In this document: in pieces, positions 44,401-56,027 of the stretch
How positions within the stretch are numbered: the first letter of the stretch is position 1
Layout of the letters: every line of letters starts with the position of its first letter
Assembly: GCA_928212115.1 (NCBI GenBank)
Contig: CAKMRJ010003334.1
Coordinates: 37,188,529 to 37,252,528 of the forward strand
Source: Lactuca virosa
Taxonomy: Eukaryota; Streptophyta; Magnoliopsida; Asterales; Asteraceae
Length of the DNA stretch: 64,000 nucleotides
Direction of reading: 5' to 3'
Position numbers and translations under genes: made by a program
Notes under the pieces: generated by a model
Seen by the model: the letters and a program-made list of their open reading frames with translations, nothing else
Told to the model about the DNA's origin: nothing
The model's database searches: none

Positions 44401-47400
44401 GTACTTTTCTTGTGAATTTTGTACCTGCCTTGGTGTTATTTGACTCGGGTGCGAGTTGATCCTTCATGTCATTAGCGTTTAGTCGCCACATCAGTACCCG
44501 ACGTGAGGCATTGAGTCGACCTCTGAGAGTTTCTATAGTAGATGAGCATGCGATGCTAGCTACTGATGTGATCCGAGGATGTGTGCTTGAGCTTTTCGGT
44601 GTTGAGTTCCCGATAGATCTGGTACCGATCGCGATGGGTGATGTCTGTGTCATTGTGGGCATGGATTGGTTGAGTCGATTTGGAGTTGTGATCGACTGCG
44701 AGCGTCAGTTAGTGACCATACGAGATCTTAGTGGGGGAGTGCTTACGGTGTATGGAGAGGGTACCTGATTTGGGTCAGCATTCTGCTCGGCTGCCAGAGC
44801 CAGACAGAGTCTTCAGCAGGGTTGTAGGGGTTTTGTAGCGTATGTGATGGATACGCGAGTTGTTGTTGAGAAACCGAGTTCTATCGCTGAGGTTTCGATA
44901 GTGAGCGAGTTTCCGGATGTCTTCCCCGAGGAGTTACCGGGTGTGCCTCTCGAGAGGCAGGTGGAGTTCCGGATTGATTTGGTTCCGGGAGCGGCGCCTA
45001 TTGCCAAGACACCTTATCGCCTTGCGCCGCCCGAGATGCAGGAGTTATCCTCGCAGCTTCAAGAGCTGTTAGGGAAGGGTTTTATCCGACCGAGTAGCTC
45101 GCCTGGGGAGCGCCGATCCTTTTTGTAAAGAAAAAGGATGGTTCACACCGGATGTGCATTGATTACCGAGAGTTGAACAAGCTGACGGTCAAGAACCGTT
45201 ATCCACTTCCAAGGATCGACGATCTGTTTGATCAGTTGCAGGGTGCATCTTGGTTTTCCAAGATTGATTTGAGATCAGGGTATCACTAGATGAGACTACG
45301 CGAGGAGGATATTCAGAAGACAGCTTTTAGCGCTCGTTATGGGCATTACGAGTTTGTGGTGATGCCTTTCAGGCTCAACAACGCAGCAGCAGCATTGATG
45401 GATCTCATGAACCGGGTGTGCAGGCCCATGTTGGACCGATCGGTGATTGTGTTCATCGACGATATCCTGGTGTACTCGAGGTCCAGGGAACAACACGAGG
45501 AGCATCTTAGAGAGGTTTTGGGGGTTTTGAGATCGGAGAGGCTATATGCCAAATTCTCCAAGTGTGATTTATGGTTACGAGAAGTCCAGTTCCTAGGGAA
45601 TCTCGTTAATCAGAATGGGATATTGGTCGACCCGGCCAAGATTGAGGCAGTCATGCGATGGGAGGTGCCGAGATCCCCATCCGAGATCAGGAGTTTTCTG
45701 GGATTGGCCGGCTATTATCAGAGGTTTATCAGAGATTTCTCCAAAATTGCGGTTCCTCTCACCAGATTGACCCGGAAGGGCGTTACTTTTGTTTGGGGGC
45801 CTGAGCAGCAGGCATCATTCGAGACTCTTCGCCAGAGATTGTGCGAAGCTCCGGTACTAGCTCTTCCGGAGGGAGTGGAGGACTTTGTGGTTTATTGTGA
45901 TGCGTCTATCTCAGGGATGGGTGCAGTGTTGATGCAGAGGGGCCACGTGATAGCATATGCGTCGAGGCAGTTGAAGCCTCACAAGACGAGATATCCCACC
46001 CATGATCTAGAGTTAGGGGCGGTGGTGTTCGCCCTCAAGATCTGGCACCACTACTTGTATGGGGTTCGGTGCACCATATACACGGACCACAAGAGCCTAA
46101 AGTATCTCATGGATCAACCCAACCTGAATATGTGGGAGAGGAGATGGTTGGATGTGGTGAAAGACTATGACTGTGAGATCCTGTATCATCCGGGCAAGGC
46201 TAACGTGGTAGCCGACGCCCTGAGCCGTAAAGTGGTGAGTGCACCGATTCGATATGTGTGTTTGAGGATGACAGTGATGACTCCAGTTTTGGATACCATT
46301 CGAGAGGCCCAGTCGGAGGCTGTAAAACCGGAGAACCGCAAGAGGGAGCGGGTGGTTGGGCAGGTGTCCGAGTTTGTGACGGATAGTTAAGGACTTATGT
46401 CTTTTCGAGGCCGGATTTGGGTGCCCTATACGGGCGGGGCTCGGCATATACTGATGGAGGAGGCGCATAGATCGAGATTCTCGATCCATCCCGGGGCTAC
46501 TAAGATGTACTTGGACCTGAAGAGGGATTACTGGTGGCCCTGTATGAAGCGGGATGTTGCCTGGGTGGTTGAGAGGTGCTTGACCAGCCGCCGGGTCAAG
46601 GCAGAGCACCATCGTCCACATGGTCCATTGCAGCCTCTTGAGATTCCCCAGTGGAAGTGGGAGCAGATCTCGATGGACTTTATCACCAAGTTGCCGAGGA
46701 CTGCGCGTGGAGTTGACGCAATTTGGGTGATCGTGGACCGGCTGAAGAATAGTGCTCACTTCCTTGCTATTAGTGAGAGCTCTTACGCGGAGAGATTGGC
46801 TGAGATCTATGTGAGAGAAGTGGTAGCGCGTCATGGCGTACCGGTCTCGATAGTGTCGGATCGAGACGTAAGTTTCACTTCTAGGTTTTGGAAGACGTTT
46901 CATGAGGAGCTGGGAACGCGTTTGCATTTCAGTACGGCGTATCACCCACAAACGGACGGGCAGAGCGAGCTGACGATTCAGACGCTTGAATACATGTTGC
47001 GGGCATGTGTCATGGACTTCGAGGGAAGTTGGGACACATACATACCACTAACTGAGTTTTCCTACAACAACAGCTATCATTCGAGTATTGGTATGCCCCC
47101 CTTTGTTCTTCTGTATGGGAGAAGGTGTCGGACTCCCATTTGCTGGGGAGAAGTGGGACAGAGAGTGATGGGTGGCACAGAGAAAGTGCTGAAAACGACC
47201 GAGCAGATTCAGTAGGTCAGACAGAGGCTTCTGACGTCACAGAGTCGCCAGAAGATTTATGCGGACATGCAACGATCCGAGCTAGAATTCCAGGTCAGGG
47301 ATTTTGTGCTTCTGAAGGTATCCCCATGGAAAGGGGTGATACGATCCCGGAAGCGGGGTAAGCTGGGACCCCGATACATCGGTCCTTTCAGAGTGACCGC

Positions 47401-47737
47401 CAGAGTGGGTAGAGTAGCATACCAATTGGATCTACCTGCGGAGTTGAGTTAGATCTATAACACCTTCCACGTGTCCCAGTTGAGGAAGTGTGTAGCCGAT
47501 GAGACGACAGTGGTACCACTGGAGGAAATTCAGGTAGATGCGAGCCTGAATTACATTGAGAGGCCGATCAAGATTCTAGATCGAAAAGTGACGTTTCTAA
47601 GGAACAAGGAAGTTCCCCTGATTCAGTTCTAGTGGCGACATCGGAGGGGATCCGAGTTGACTTGGGAGCCGGAGTCAGAGATGCGGGAGCAACATCCAGA
47701 GCTATTGGCGGAGCATGACTTCGAGGGCGAAGTCTGA
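44401..47737 (+). pseudogene. G1 pol: protease, RT, RNase H, integrase, chromodomain-like tail
   Basis: In order: protease (ALVLFDSGAS), RT (DVFPEELPGVPL, KNRYPLPRIDDLFDQLQG, VFIDDILVYSR with both Asp kept), RNase H (DFVVYCDASISGMGAVLMQ, TDHKSLKYLMDQ), integrase (FSIHPGATKMYLDLKRDYWW, SMDFITKLPR, VSDRDVSFTSRFW, YHPQTDGQSE) and a tail (LNYIERPIKILDRKV, GSELTWEPESEMREQHPE) like chromovirus chromodomains. The integrase finger reads CLTS where CLTC is expected. Stops are at 44457 and 44766 (TGA), 45287, 47213, 47450 and 47630 (TAG for CAG) and 46388 (TAA). A 1-bp deletion lies near 45105. Confidence 0.92.
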
Positions 47738-47740
47738 CTG

Positions 47741-47754
47741 TAGTGGGGGAGAAT
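47741..47754 (+). other. G1 polypurine tract
   Basis: AGTGGGGGAGAAT lies directly before the 3' LTR. Confidence 0.85.
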
Positions 47755-48924
47755 TGTAACATCCGGATTCCCAGGTATATTATTTTATCATTTAATTTGA
47801 GATTTGTGGAGCGACTCGACGAGTTGGTGCCTCAACTCGTCGAGTAGAATCGCGTCTGGTGACGTGGATTAATGAATGGACTCGACGAGTCTGTGAGGCG
47901 ACTCGCCGAGTCAGCACTGCTGAAGGAAACCCTAAATTCTCGGGCCTGCAGCCTATTTAAGGGCACTTATAGCGTCCATTTCATCTCACCAGAACTCTTA
48001 CACCCTTGAGAGAAACCCTAACGTCCATAGTGAGCTAGAGTGGTGAGGATAGCTAATCTTGTGTTCATTTTGGCTCATTTCCTTGAAGAGGAAGGAAGGT
48101 TCATCAAAGATCAATAAGGGAGGGCCAGTAGATCTGTTTCTTCTTCATCTCAAGCTTCAGATCAAGGTAAAAATCTTTTACCTTTCTTGTAGGATGATTA
48201 GATCTCATGTTCTTGAGATTTAGGGCTTGTAACACCTTCTTGATGGGGCTATGGATGCATCAAGCCCTTTTCGAGTTTAGACTTCAGATCTGGACCTTGT
48301 GAGGTCCAGAGAGTCCAAAAGTTTAGAGCCTTAGTGAATCAACCAAGGAGTTTTGTGTTTTGGAAGCATTAATGGAGTAGTGATGACATATAGAGAAATA
48401 TATGCCATGCATGGTCATCAAGATCAAACCTTTACGTGACTTTTGGGTATTAGGAGGCTAGATCTAGAGGTTGGAGTTGCAGATCTGACCTCAGGTGCCC
48501 TAATGAGAAATTCGAATGAGTCAACTCGTCGAGTCTATGAGATGACTCGACGAGTCGGATCGGGTTGCCCCAGCGTTCTTGACCCAGTGATAACTCGTCG
48601 AGTTGGAAGTCAACTCGACGAGCTGAGTGAAACCCTAGGGAGAGCTCTGAGGATACGAGTGGACTCGGCGAGTCACAAGAGTACACTCGGCGAGTCAGGT
48701 CAACTTTGACTGTTGACTCGTGTTGACTTCTGTTGACTTTATGGTTGGGTCAAATATGAGCATTTGAGACCAGGGAGGGGTAAAATGGTCTTTTACCCAT
48801 TCCAAGGGTTAGAAAGAGAGTAAGAGGACTTTTGGTGTATTTGAGTAAGAGTGGGGTATTGATTATAGATGCTTATCTAATATGATAGGCGGAGGTTAGA
48901 TCGAGGATTTCCGAGCACGAGATT
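47755..48924 (+). repeat. G1 3' LTR, truncated (1170 of 1705 bp)
   Basis: Identical layout to 40848-42017, then an abrupt switch at CACGAGATT to C1 gag. No end CA and no target duplication, so a deletion rather than a clean insertion edge. Confidence 0.9.
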
Positions 48925-49690
48925 GGATGATGAGTTAAGAAACATCCAACTTGGAGACTCCAATAACATGGAATACTACAATTGCATCAAGGCCACCGCT
49001 AATCTCCTTGCAAATATTGGAGCCCCAGTATCTGATCGCCATCTTGTCACATATGCATTGAATGGCCTCTTCGAAAAATATGCCCACGTTAAACCCACGA
49101 TCCGATACTCCACTTCGTTTCCAACTTTTCTTCAAACGAGATCGATTCTAACTCTTTAAGAACGAGACCTGCAAATGTCTCACAAACGTATTGTGCGAGC
49201 CTCACATCGAGACTCTCCTTCCTCTCCCGTTGTTCTTCAAGCCAAACACCAAAATCGCCTAAATTATCGTGGAAATAGCAGCTCTGTCGGGCGTGGTGGT
49301 GGTCGAAATTCTTGTGGTGGTAGAAGGGAGGTTGAAACGGTGGCAGAAGCGGTGGTCGACAAGGTCGATTTGGTGACAACAATCATTTTGCGCAAAATCA
49401 ATATAGTTGGGGAGGGTTTCTCCCTTAGCCGATCATGTCGTTCCCCCGATAACAACAGTCTCGTGGGCTGCTCCCTCCCCCATCCATTTCAGCAACAAAT
49501 GGCCCAATGGCCCACTTCAGCACCTTCTGGTCCACGTCTACAGAAACATCAATAATGGCCTAATTTTCCAACAGCCCAACATCAAGCCTTTGTATGTGGA
49601 CAACCCAACAACATGCAATTTTTTAAATATCCAAGTGACCAGCCCACTATATTGCCTCAATCTTTTAGCACCATGAGCCTCCAAGACCCG
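48922..49690 (+). pseudogene. C1 gag, C-terminal part
   Basis: Resumes the C1 gag with LDDELRNIQLGD, ATANLLANIGAPVSDRHLV and YALNGLFEKYAHV (UBN2-type core), then a Gly/Arg-rich nucleic-acid-binding segment around 49290-49350 (GRGGGRN) in place of a clear zinc knuckle. A stop at 49157 and later frame changes break it. It follows directly on the truncated G1 LTR. Confidence 0.8.
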
Positions 49691-51072
49691 GGTAATACAG
49701 ATTGGTACATGGACACAGGGGATACCGCGCATCTTCACGCCGACTCAGGTACTTTCAAGTCCTTTAGAAATACGTGAAATAATTCAAATTTATTGGTTTT
49801 AGTCAGGGATGGATCTCGTATTCCAGTCACCAAAGTGGGTCATACAACTTTCTCACATAATCCTTTTCGCCCTCTTTACCTTAACAACGTCCTTATTACC
49901 CCTCATATTATCAAAAACTTTGTGTTTGTTCGTCAGTTCACTCGTGATAATAAATGTTCCATTGAATTTGACGAATTTGTATTTTCTATGAAGGATTTTC
50001 TGACCAAGCAAATCCTCATCCGATGTGATAGCACAGGCGCTCTATCCGGTTACCACACACTCTCTTCAAGCCCTTATCTCCATCAGCTCATCTTTATGGC
50101 ATCAAAGACTTGTTCATCCCTGTCAACCAGTTTTCAAGCATCTTATTTCTAGTAATTCAATTTCGTGTAAAAAGGGATACTCCCTCTTTGTGTCATGCAC
50201 GTCAACTTGGCAAACATACTCGATTATCTTTTCATTTATCTTCTTCTAATGCTTTATTCCCTTCTCAAATTGTTCATTCGGATGTATGGACCTCTTCTTT
50301 AGAGAGTCATAGTGGAATAAGATATTATTTTATTTTCCTTGATCAATTTTCGCATTTTGTGTGGGTGTACCCTATTAGAAAGAAATCGGATGTTTTTGCC
50401 AAGTTTCTTCATTTTCGAGCTTACATACAAAATCAATTCCAAACGGATATTAAAACTTTTCAATGTGACAATGGAAAAGAATATGATAACATCTATTTTA
50501 ACCAACTTTGTGACACTCATAGTATTCATATGCGTTTTTCATGTCCTTACACATCTCAACAGAATGGTAAATCTGAACACATGCTTCGTACTTTGAACAA
50601 TATGATGCGCACCCTCCTTGTTCAAGCCCATCTTCCACCCACCTATTAGGTTGAAGCTCTTCATATGGCTACCCACCTCCTCAACATTCTTCCTTCCACT
50701 TCTCTAAAAAAATGACACTCCCTTTCACAAATTATATAAAAAACGCCCGTCATATTCTCACCTTCGTGTCTTTGGTTGTCTTTGCTATCCTCATCTAAAT
50801 AAAACCAACAAACTCGAACATCGTTCCGTTCCTTGCATTATTCTTGGTTATCCATCACATAACAAAGGTTTTCGGTGTCTCAATCTTCACACTAAACAAA
50901 TTATTATTTCCCATCACGTCACTTTTGACGAGACTGTCTTCCCTTTCGGCTCCATGACTCCAGATAATCTATTGGATTATAATTTCCTTGATACCGAGGA
51001 TCTAAAAATTGCTTCAATGACCCGGCTACCCCCTCTCATTCTCTCGGGTCAAGGACAATCTAAGGTTCGCTA
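49691..51072 (+). pseudogene. C1 protease and integrase
   Basis: Protease remnant WYMDTGDTAHLHAD (Asp-Thr-Gly), then a GAG-pre-integrase region (LYHQRLVHP-like, near 50090) and the integrase core: VHSDVWTSS (first Asp), FQCDNGKEY (second Asp) and QQNGKSEHM (Glu). After 50648 (TAG, expected Trp) several stops and shifts follow, and the linker before RT is lost where C5 begins. The catalytic triad is still readable. Broken by frameshifts near 50110 and 50700. Confidence 0.82.
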
Positions 51073-52453
51073 AGGATTGGTCGCTTGTGAGCAGTTGGAA
51101 GTATAGTAATGAATGGACCATAATGACATTATTATGAATAGATATTATTCTATTAATAATGAGTTGTCATATGGAAAATATGGAAATGTTTCCATATTGG
51201 GAGTTGGACATTGAGAATCCATGTCTAGATTAGAAACTTTTATGCAAGAAGGATGTTCAAAGGAATGTACTTTGAATGTGAGACTTCGTATCTATGGAAT
51301 TGCCTTGTAACAATCTCCAATAGAACACTTCGTAATTTCGTTGGCAAAGTCTTGGTGACTTTTGTGCAATAAGATTACAAAATGATCATTGCATAAAATG
51401 TTAGAATCTAACGTATTCTAGTAGTGGCGAGAATTTTGTGTTCTTACACTAACGATAAGGATTAGGGATTGTGAAATGAGCATCATTAGAAATGTTTTCA
51501 ATTGATCTGTTTCACAAAGTAAGGACCATAGGTAAACATAATGTGCATGCTTGGAGCATGGGACAACTACTGTTATAATTCAAGTAATAAGTTGATTATC
51601 CGAAACATTATACAATGAATAATGTGTAATCAATATGGTGACTAAATAAAAGTAGTTTTATTTATACTCAAAAGTTTGGGGCCATATTGGATTCGATTAT
51701 TCTTGTGTTTCACTTTGCATGTTTTGACTTCCTGATTAATAAGATTATTCAAACGTTCCACTGTCGCTCATACTTTGGAAGTAGGTATGAAAGAAGACTG
51801 TCATGAATTGGCTTGTAGATTGTCTAAAGTGTATTAGACATAGCAAAAGTTTTCTACAACGTTCATGAGTGCTTATGAATTAAGATTTGAGCATTGGATT
51901 AAACCCACACTCACTTGGACCACTTCATGGATTTTATCACGAGTGATTGGTGAGACGATAATATCTTATATTCTTGAAACCGAGACGTGTGAGTTATAAT
52001 TTACAAGTCGGTTGCACATTGATAATATGTAAACGCACCAGTAACTTGGTGTTATAAAACATATTGTTGTGTGTGATTTGATGAGTAGGTACAAGCGAGC
52101 ATTTGAGTCGAAGTTGATCCGTTCCTTTTACCCAATGTGGGATAAAAGCGATATCTGTGGGCCCATTGATGATTTAGTGATGACACCCTAAGCGCTTAGC
52201 CAAGCCGGGACTGAGTTGATGTGTTCAATTGTAGTCTGTTGTCAGTCGTCATAAATCAGAAATCGGGAAACAACACATGGACAGAGAGTATGATTAAAAT
52301 CCATGTCTCGGTTCATACGATATCCAGAATGGAGGAATATATGATCCCTTATCTAAAGGACATGTTACTGATAAGATCAGAGTTCGACAGCGTCTTTGAG
52401 AAGCTACAATTGCTAATCGGATTGTACTTGCACTATAGTTACTAGACTTATCC

Positions 52454-52464
52454 AAGTGGGAGAC
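52454..52464 (+). other. C5 polypurine tract
   Basis: AAGTGGGAGAC, directly before the LTR. Confidence 0.85.
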
Positions 52465-53246
52465 TGTTGGACTAGTGTCTAAGCCCGTAACTATTTTGGT
52501 ATGTACTTGACCCGGTTGTGCATGGTCCTTTTGGGTTGCCTTCACCAAAGCAACTTGATAGGATGATTTATAAAGAGAAAGGATTAATTATGATTTATTA
52601 ATATATTATATGAATAATATATTAAGAGATAAATCATATTGTTTAATTAATATTAGTCAAGAATTAATAAGAATTAATTTTGTGGCTAAAAGACATTAAT
52701 TAAATAAAGGGGACTAGAACTGTCATTTGTGTGATAGTTGAATATTGGGCTAATGGACTCCATAGAAGTTGGAGTGGACGAAATCTATGGGGAAACCCAT
52801 TAGAATTCGTCCAAGGCCTCTAAGGAGGGAGTCCATGGGCTGCTTAGGGCCTAAGCAGTCAGATTAGAGTTTCCTGGTTGAAAACCCTAATAGCCTAACT
52901 ATATAAGGAACCCCTAAGGCCCCAAAAAACGTGTGGAAGTAATCCCTAAGGGTTCTTAGACGTTTTGGTGCCTCTCATCCTTTCTCCTTTTCATCATTCT
53001 CTTGCTCTTGGTGTTTGTGAGCCATTAGAGGTGTGACACTAAGCTTCTTGAAGATCAAAGAACTCTTGTAACCATTGAAAGGTAAGATCTAAATCCTAAT
53101 TCATATGTTAATTCGTTTATTATATGCTAGCTCTAGGGTTTATAAGCTTTGGATGATTATTGCATGTTCATTAGACTAACTAGATCCTAAAGCTTTAGGG
53201 TCTTGCATGTACACCATAGGACTGTTGTAGTGCTCAAAACCCATCA
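52465..53246 (+). repeat. C5 3' LTR (782 bp)
   Basis: Runs from TGTTGGACTAGTG to AAACCCATCA, with a TATATAAG box at about 52900. After it the C1 frame resumes at once with NALITNG. Confidence 0.88.
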
Positions 53247-54700
53247 TATAATGCACTTATTACTAACGGAAATTGGGTACTTGTACATCGGCCTCCCAAT
53301 GATAATGTTGTTAATTGTATTTGGTTGTTCAAAAAGAAACTTAATGCATATGGATCGCTTGCTCGCTACAAGGCGCGGTTGGTTGCTAATGGGCGTGGTC
53401 AGCGCCCTGGGATTGATTGTGAAGAGGATTTTAGTCTAGTTGTTAAACCGGCCACCATTCAGACTATTCTTAGTCTGGCCATATCTCACCATTGGTCCGT
53501 TCATTAGTTGGATGTGAAGAATGATTTTCTTCACGGGCATCTTCAGGAGACTGTATACATGCATCAACCCCCCCGAGTTTCGTGATTCTTCGGCTCCTAA
53601 TCACATATGTCTCCTTTAGTGGTTTCTTTATGGTCTTAAATAGGCCCCTCGGGCTTGGTATCATTGCTTTACTCAGTTTATCATCCGTTTCAGTTTCATC
53701 AACAACAATTCAGACTCGTCGTTATTTATTTACAGACAGGGTGATCACATTACATATCTACTTTTATATGTTGATGATATTGTGTTGACTGCTTCTTCCA
53801 TGAGTCTCCTTCAGCAGGTCATTTCTACACTACATTCAGAATTCTCTATGACCCATCTAGGTTCTCTAAACTACTTTCTTGGCATAACGGTTATTAGAGA
53901 CCAACATGGCATGTTCCTTTCACAACAGAAATATGCCTCTGAGATTCTTGATCGGGCAAAGATGTCCAACTGCAAACTAGCCCGCACACCTGCTGACACC
54001 GCAGATAAGTTTGATGGTACAAGTCCACCTGTGTCGGATCCGACACTTTATTGCAGCCTTGTTGGTGCTCTTCAGCACCTGACATTCACCCGCCTAAACA
54101 TATCATATGTTGTTCAGCAAGTTTGTTTATACATGCACGACCCTTGGGAGCCACACTTTGCGGCCCTCAAGCATATTCTTCATTACATTTGAGGCACTAT
54201 TGATCATGGATTACAGTTATATACCTCTCTGTCGCGAGATTTCATCGCATATTCTGATGCAGATTGGGTCGGGTGTTCATCTACTAGGCGGTCCACTTCT
54301 AGCTATTGTGTGTTTCTCGGTAACAACCTTTTTTCTTGGTCGTCAAAGAGACAAGGTACCATCTCTCGTTCTAGTGCAGAAGCATAATACCCCAGGGTTG
54401 CGAACGTTGTTACAAAGACGAGTTGGCTTCGCAACTTGCTTCGAGAGTAACATTATCCACCTCTTACAGCTACTCTGGTCTACTGTGATAATGTCAGTGT
54501 TGTTTACCTATCTACTAACCCGGTGCAACATCAGCGCACCAAGCACATCGATATTGACCTACATTTTGTTTGGGATCAGGTTGCTTTGGGTCAAGTTTGG
54601 GTCCTTCACGTGCCCTCTTCATCTCAATATGCAAATATCTTCACCAAAGGGCTTCCATCGTCTTTATTCCTTGACTTTAGATCCAGTCTGAACGTCTGCT
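53247..54700 (+). pseudogene. C1 reverse transcriptase and RNase H
   Basis: Reads NALITNGNWVLVHRPP, LFKKKLNAYGSLARYKARLVA, QLDVKNDFLHGHLQETVYM, then LLYVDDIVLTAS with both catalytic Asp, LGSLNYFLGITV and, after a TGA at 54190-54192 (expected Arg), RNase H words AYSDADWVGCSSTRRSTS, HQRTKHIDIDLHFV and ANIFTKGLPSSLF. Several frameshifts (near 53580, 53640, 54360). The order and ending are those of a complete copia pol, and the polypurine tract follows. Confidence 0.88.
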
Positions 54701-54723
54701 CTCGATCTCCCGTTCCGACTACC

Positions 54724-54736
54724 GAGGGGGGGGGGA
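54724..54736 (+). other. C1 polypurine tract
   Basis: A GAGGGGGGGGGGA-type run directly before the 3' LTR. Confidence 0.85.
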
Positions 54737-54873
54737 TGTTAGCCGTATATTTGTATTGGTTTATATTTATGTGTCTAGCCCAATTATATTTGTATTCAGC
54801 CCATTTGTATTTTGAGTATATATTTTCAATGAGAAGGCAATACACAAATTATGGGAAAATATTGATTGTAACA
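54737..54873 (+). repeat. C1 3' LTR (137 bp)
   Basis: Runs from TGTTAGCCG to TTGTAACA and is followed by the target duplication GATAT. Confidence 0.93.
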
Positions 54874-54878
54874 GATAT

Positions 54879-55040
54879 AATCAAATTTTAAGGACAAAAT
54901 CATTGATCTTGTAGATGACTAAGTTCTTTTATGGGATCCAGAGAGTCAACAATATCAATCAAGTTTGAGACGATCTTAATTTGTGTGTAATAATCATGAC
55001 TAAGGATTGTTGTTGCGGAAAAAAGTTTACTGGTCCATAC
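54879..55040. other. Right flank of C1, no feature recognised
   Basis: A minus-strand frame (54900-55121) overlaps the TRIM LTR and has no recognisable domain. Confidence 0.4.
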
Positions 55041-55243
55041 TGTTAATATATGTGGAGCCCAAGACTGTCTTTCCAAAAGAGTCATTGTAGAGAGAATGGA
55101 AGCTCCAACATATATAATCACTTATAAAACAGTGTTGCACCAATATATGATACACTAACACTCTCCCTCAAAGTCGAATGCTTGATGAGGATAGACAAGG
55201 ATGTGCTGAGTCATGGGGGTGCGGAACGCCAACTCTGATACCA
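55041..55243 (-). mobile_element. TRIM element, left half (LTR plus internal)
   Basis: A 120-bp LTR (55041-55160; minus strand starts TGTTAGTGTATC) is followed by an AGGGAGAG polypurine tract and about 70 bp ending in the primer site TGGTATCAGAG (55233-55243). The second LTR is missing. It is paired by homology with 61129-61332. Confidence 0.75.
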
Positions 55244-55485
55244 TCTATATATCTATTATAATAGAGACCAAAATACTTGAATTCACGCATTTGAAACTTC
55301 AATGACCCTTTAATTGTCTTTTAATAATGATTGAAATCATAAGTCATAAATATTATTATAAAGTTTGATATTATGACATGATTTATAGTAGTTTATTACA
55401 ACTTTTCAACTTATCATCTAGCTTTCAACTAATTAATTATTATAACTCAAGATTTTTTGTAACTTATGGAATATTGATTGGTTGA

Positions 55486-55490
<5 letters not shown>

Positions 55491-55568
<78 letters not shown>
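55491..55568. repeat. (TG)n(TA)n compound microsatellite
   Basis: 16 TG units followed directly by about 23 TA units. Confidence 0.97.
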
Positions 55569-55571
<3 letters not shown>

Positions 55572-56027
55572 GATGGATGTGGATTAGATTGTTAGGATTT
55601 CAAGAATAAGATTTGTGAAAAAATAGTTAAGAATATACAAATTTCTACTTTATGGGATAGAATATGAACAATAATATGGTTATTTGATAAACATTTTCAT
55701 CAAATAGATTATTATTATCTTTTTCGTTCTATTTTTTTTATTCATATTAAACTTCTTTTGTTTTTTACATATTGTTTTCTGTTATTAGAATTTGTCGTTT
55801 TAATATTATTTCCTAATTCTCTTATTTCTAATTGAAACTTATCCTATGTTATTATTTCTATTATTAAATTTTATTCTTGTCATTTTAATATTGTTTCTTA
55901 TTTTTTTAATTTCCACCTCATACTTATCTTTTGTTGTTGTTTTTATAATTTATCAACAAAACTAACATCCAAAATAATCAAAATGTTTAATAGGGAGTTA
56001 TGGATGACATTAATAACATATAAAGAA
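55569..56027. other. AT-rich stretch, no gene seen
   Basis: T-rich low-complexity sequence with no coding signal. Confidence 0.6.

Larger units (their letters stand above)
40848..48924 (+). mobile_element. Ty3/gypsy chromovirus-like element G1
   Basis: The 5' LTR (40848-42552), primer site, gag, intron-like insert, pol, polypurine tract and a 3' LTR cut at 48924 are all on the plus strand. The two LTRs have identical length over the shared 1170 bp, with about 30 substitutions by eye. It sits in the G2 5' LTR (left flank TTATA). It carries all pol domains and a chromodomain-like C-terminus, but ten stops and a frameshift. Confidence 0.92.
51073..53246 (+). mobile_element. Copia fragment C5 (3' part plus LTR)
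   Basis: Same family as C4 but on the plus strand. 51073-52453 is nearly the complement of 21877-23280 (decayed pol end and 3' spacer), followed by the polypurine tract and one LTR. There is no 5' LTR, so it is truncated at the left, with loss of C1 linker sequence. Confidence 0.85.
20155..54873 (+). mobile_element. Ty1/copia element C1, expanded by nested insertions
   Basis: Two 137-bp LTRs (20155-20291 and 54737-54873) flank it, with a perfect 5-bp target duplication GATAT (20150-20154 and 54874-54878). The primer site TGGTATCAGGCTC follows the left LTR and a polypurine tract precedes the right LTR. Its own coding parts are gag (20411-20551, 48922 onward), protease, integrase, RT and RNase H. 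About 28 kb of other elements sit in gag and 2.2 kb in pol. The LTRs differ at about nine of 137 positions by hand count, the most of any pair here, as expected for the oldest layer. Confidence 0.93.

Noticed and set aside
46097..46951. 284-codon minus-strand frame
   Set aside because: Antisense shadow of the G1 RNase H and integrase region; no recognisable domain.
55041..55243. Cassandra-type TRIM with 5S rRNA
   Set aside because: No 5S internal promoter sequence in the 120-bp LTR.
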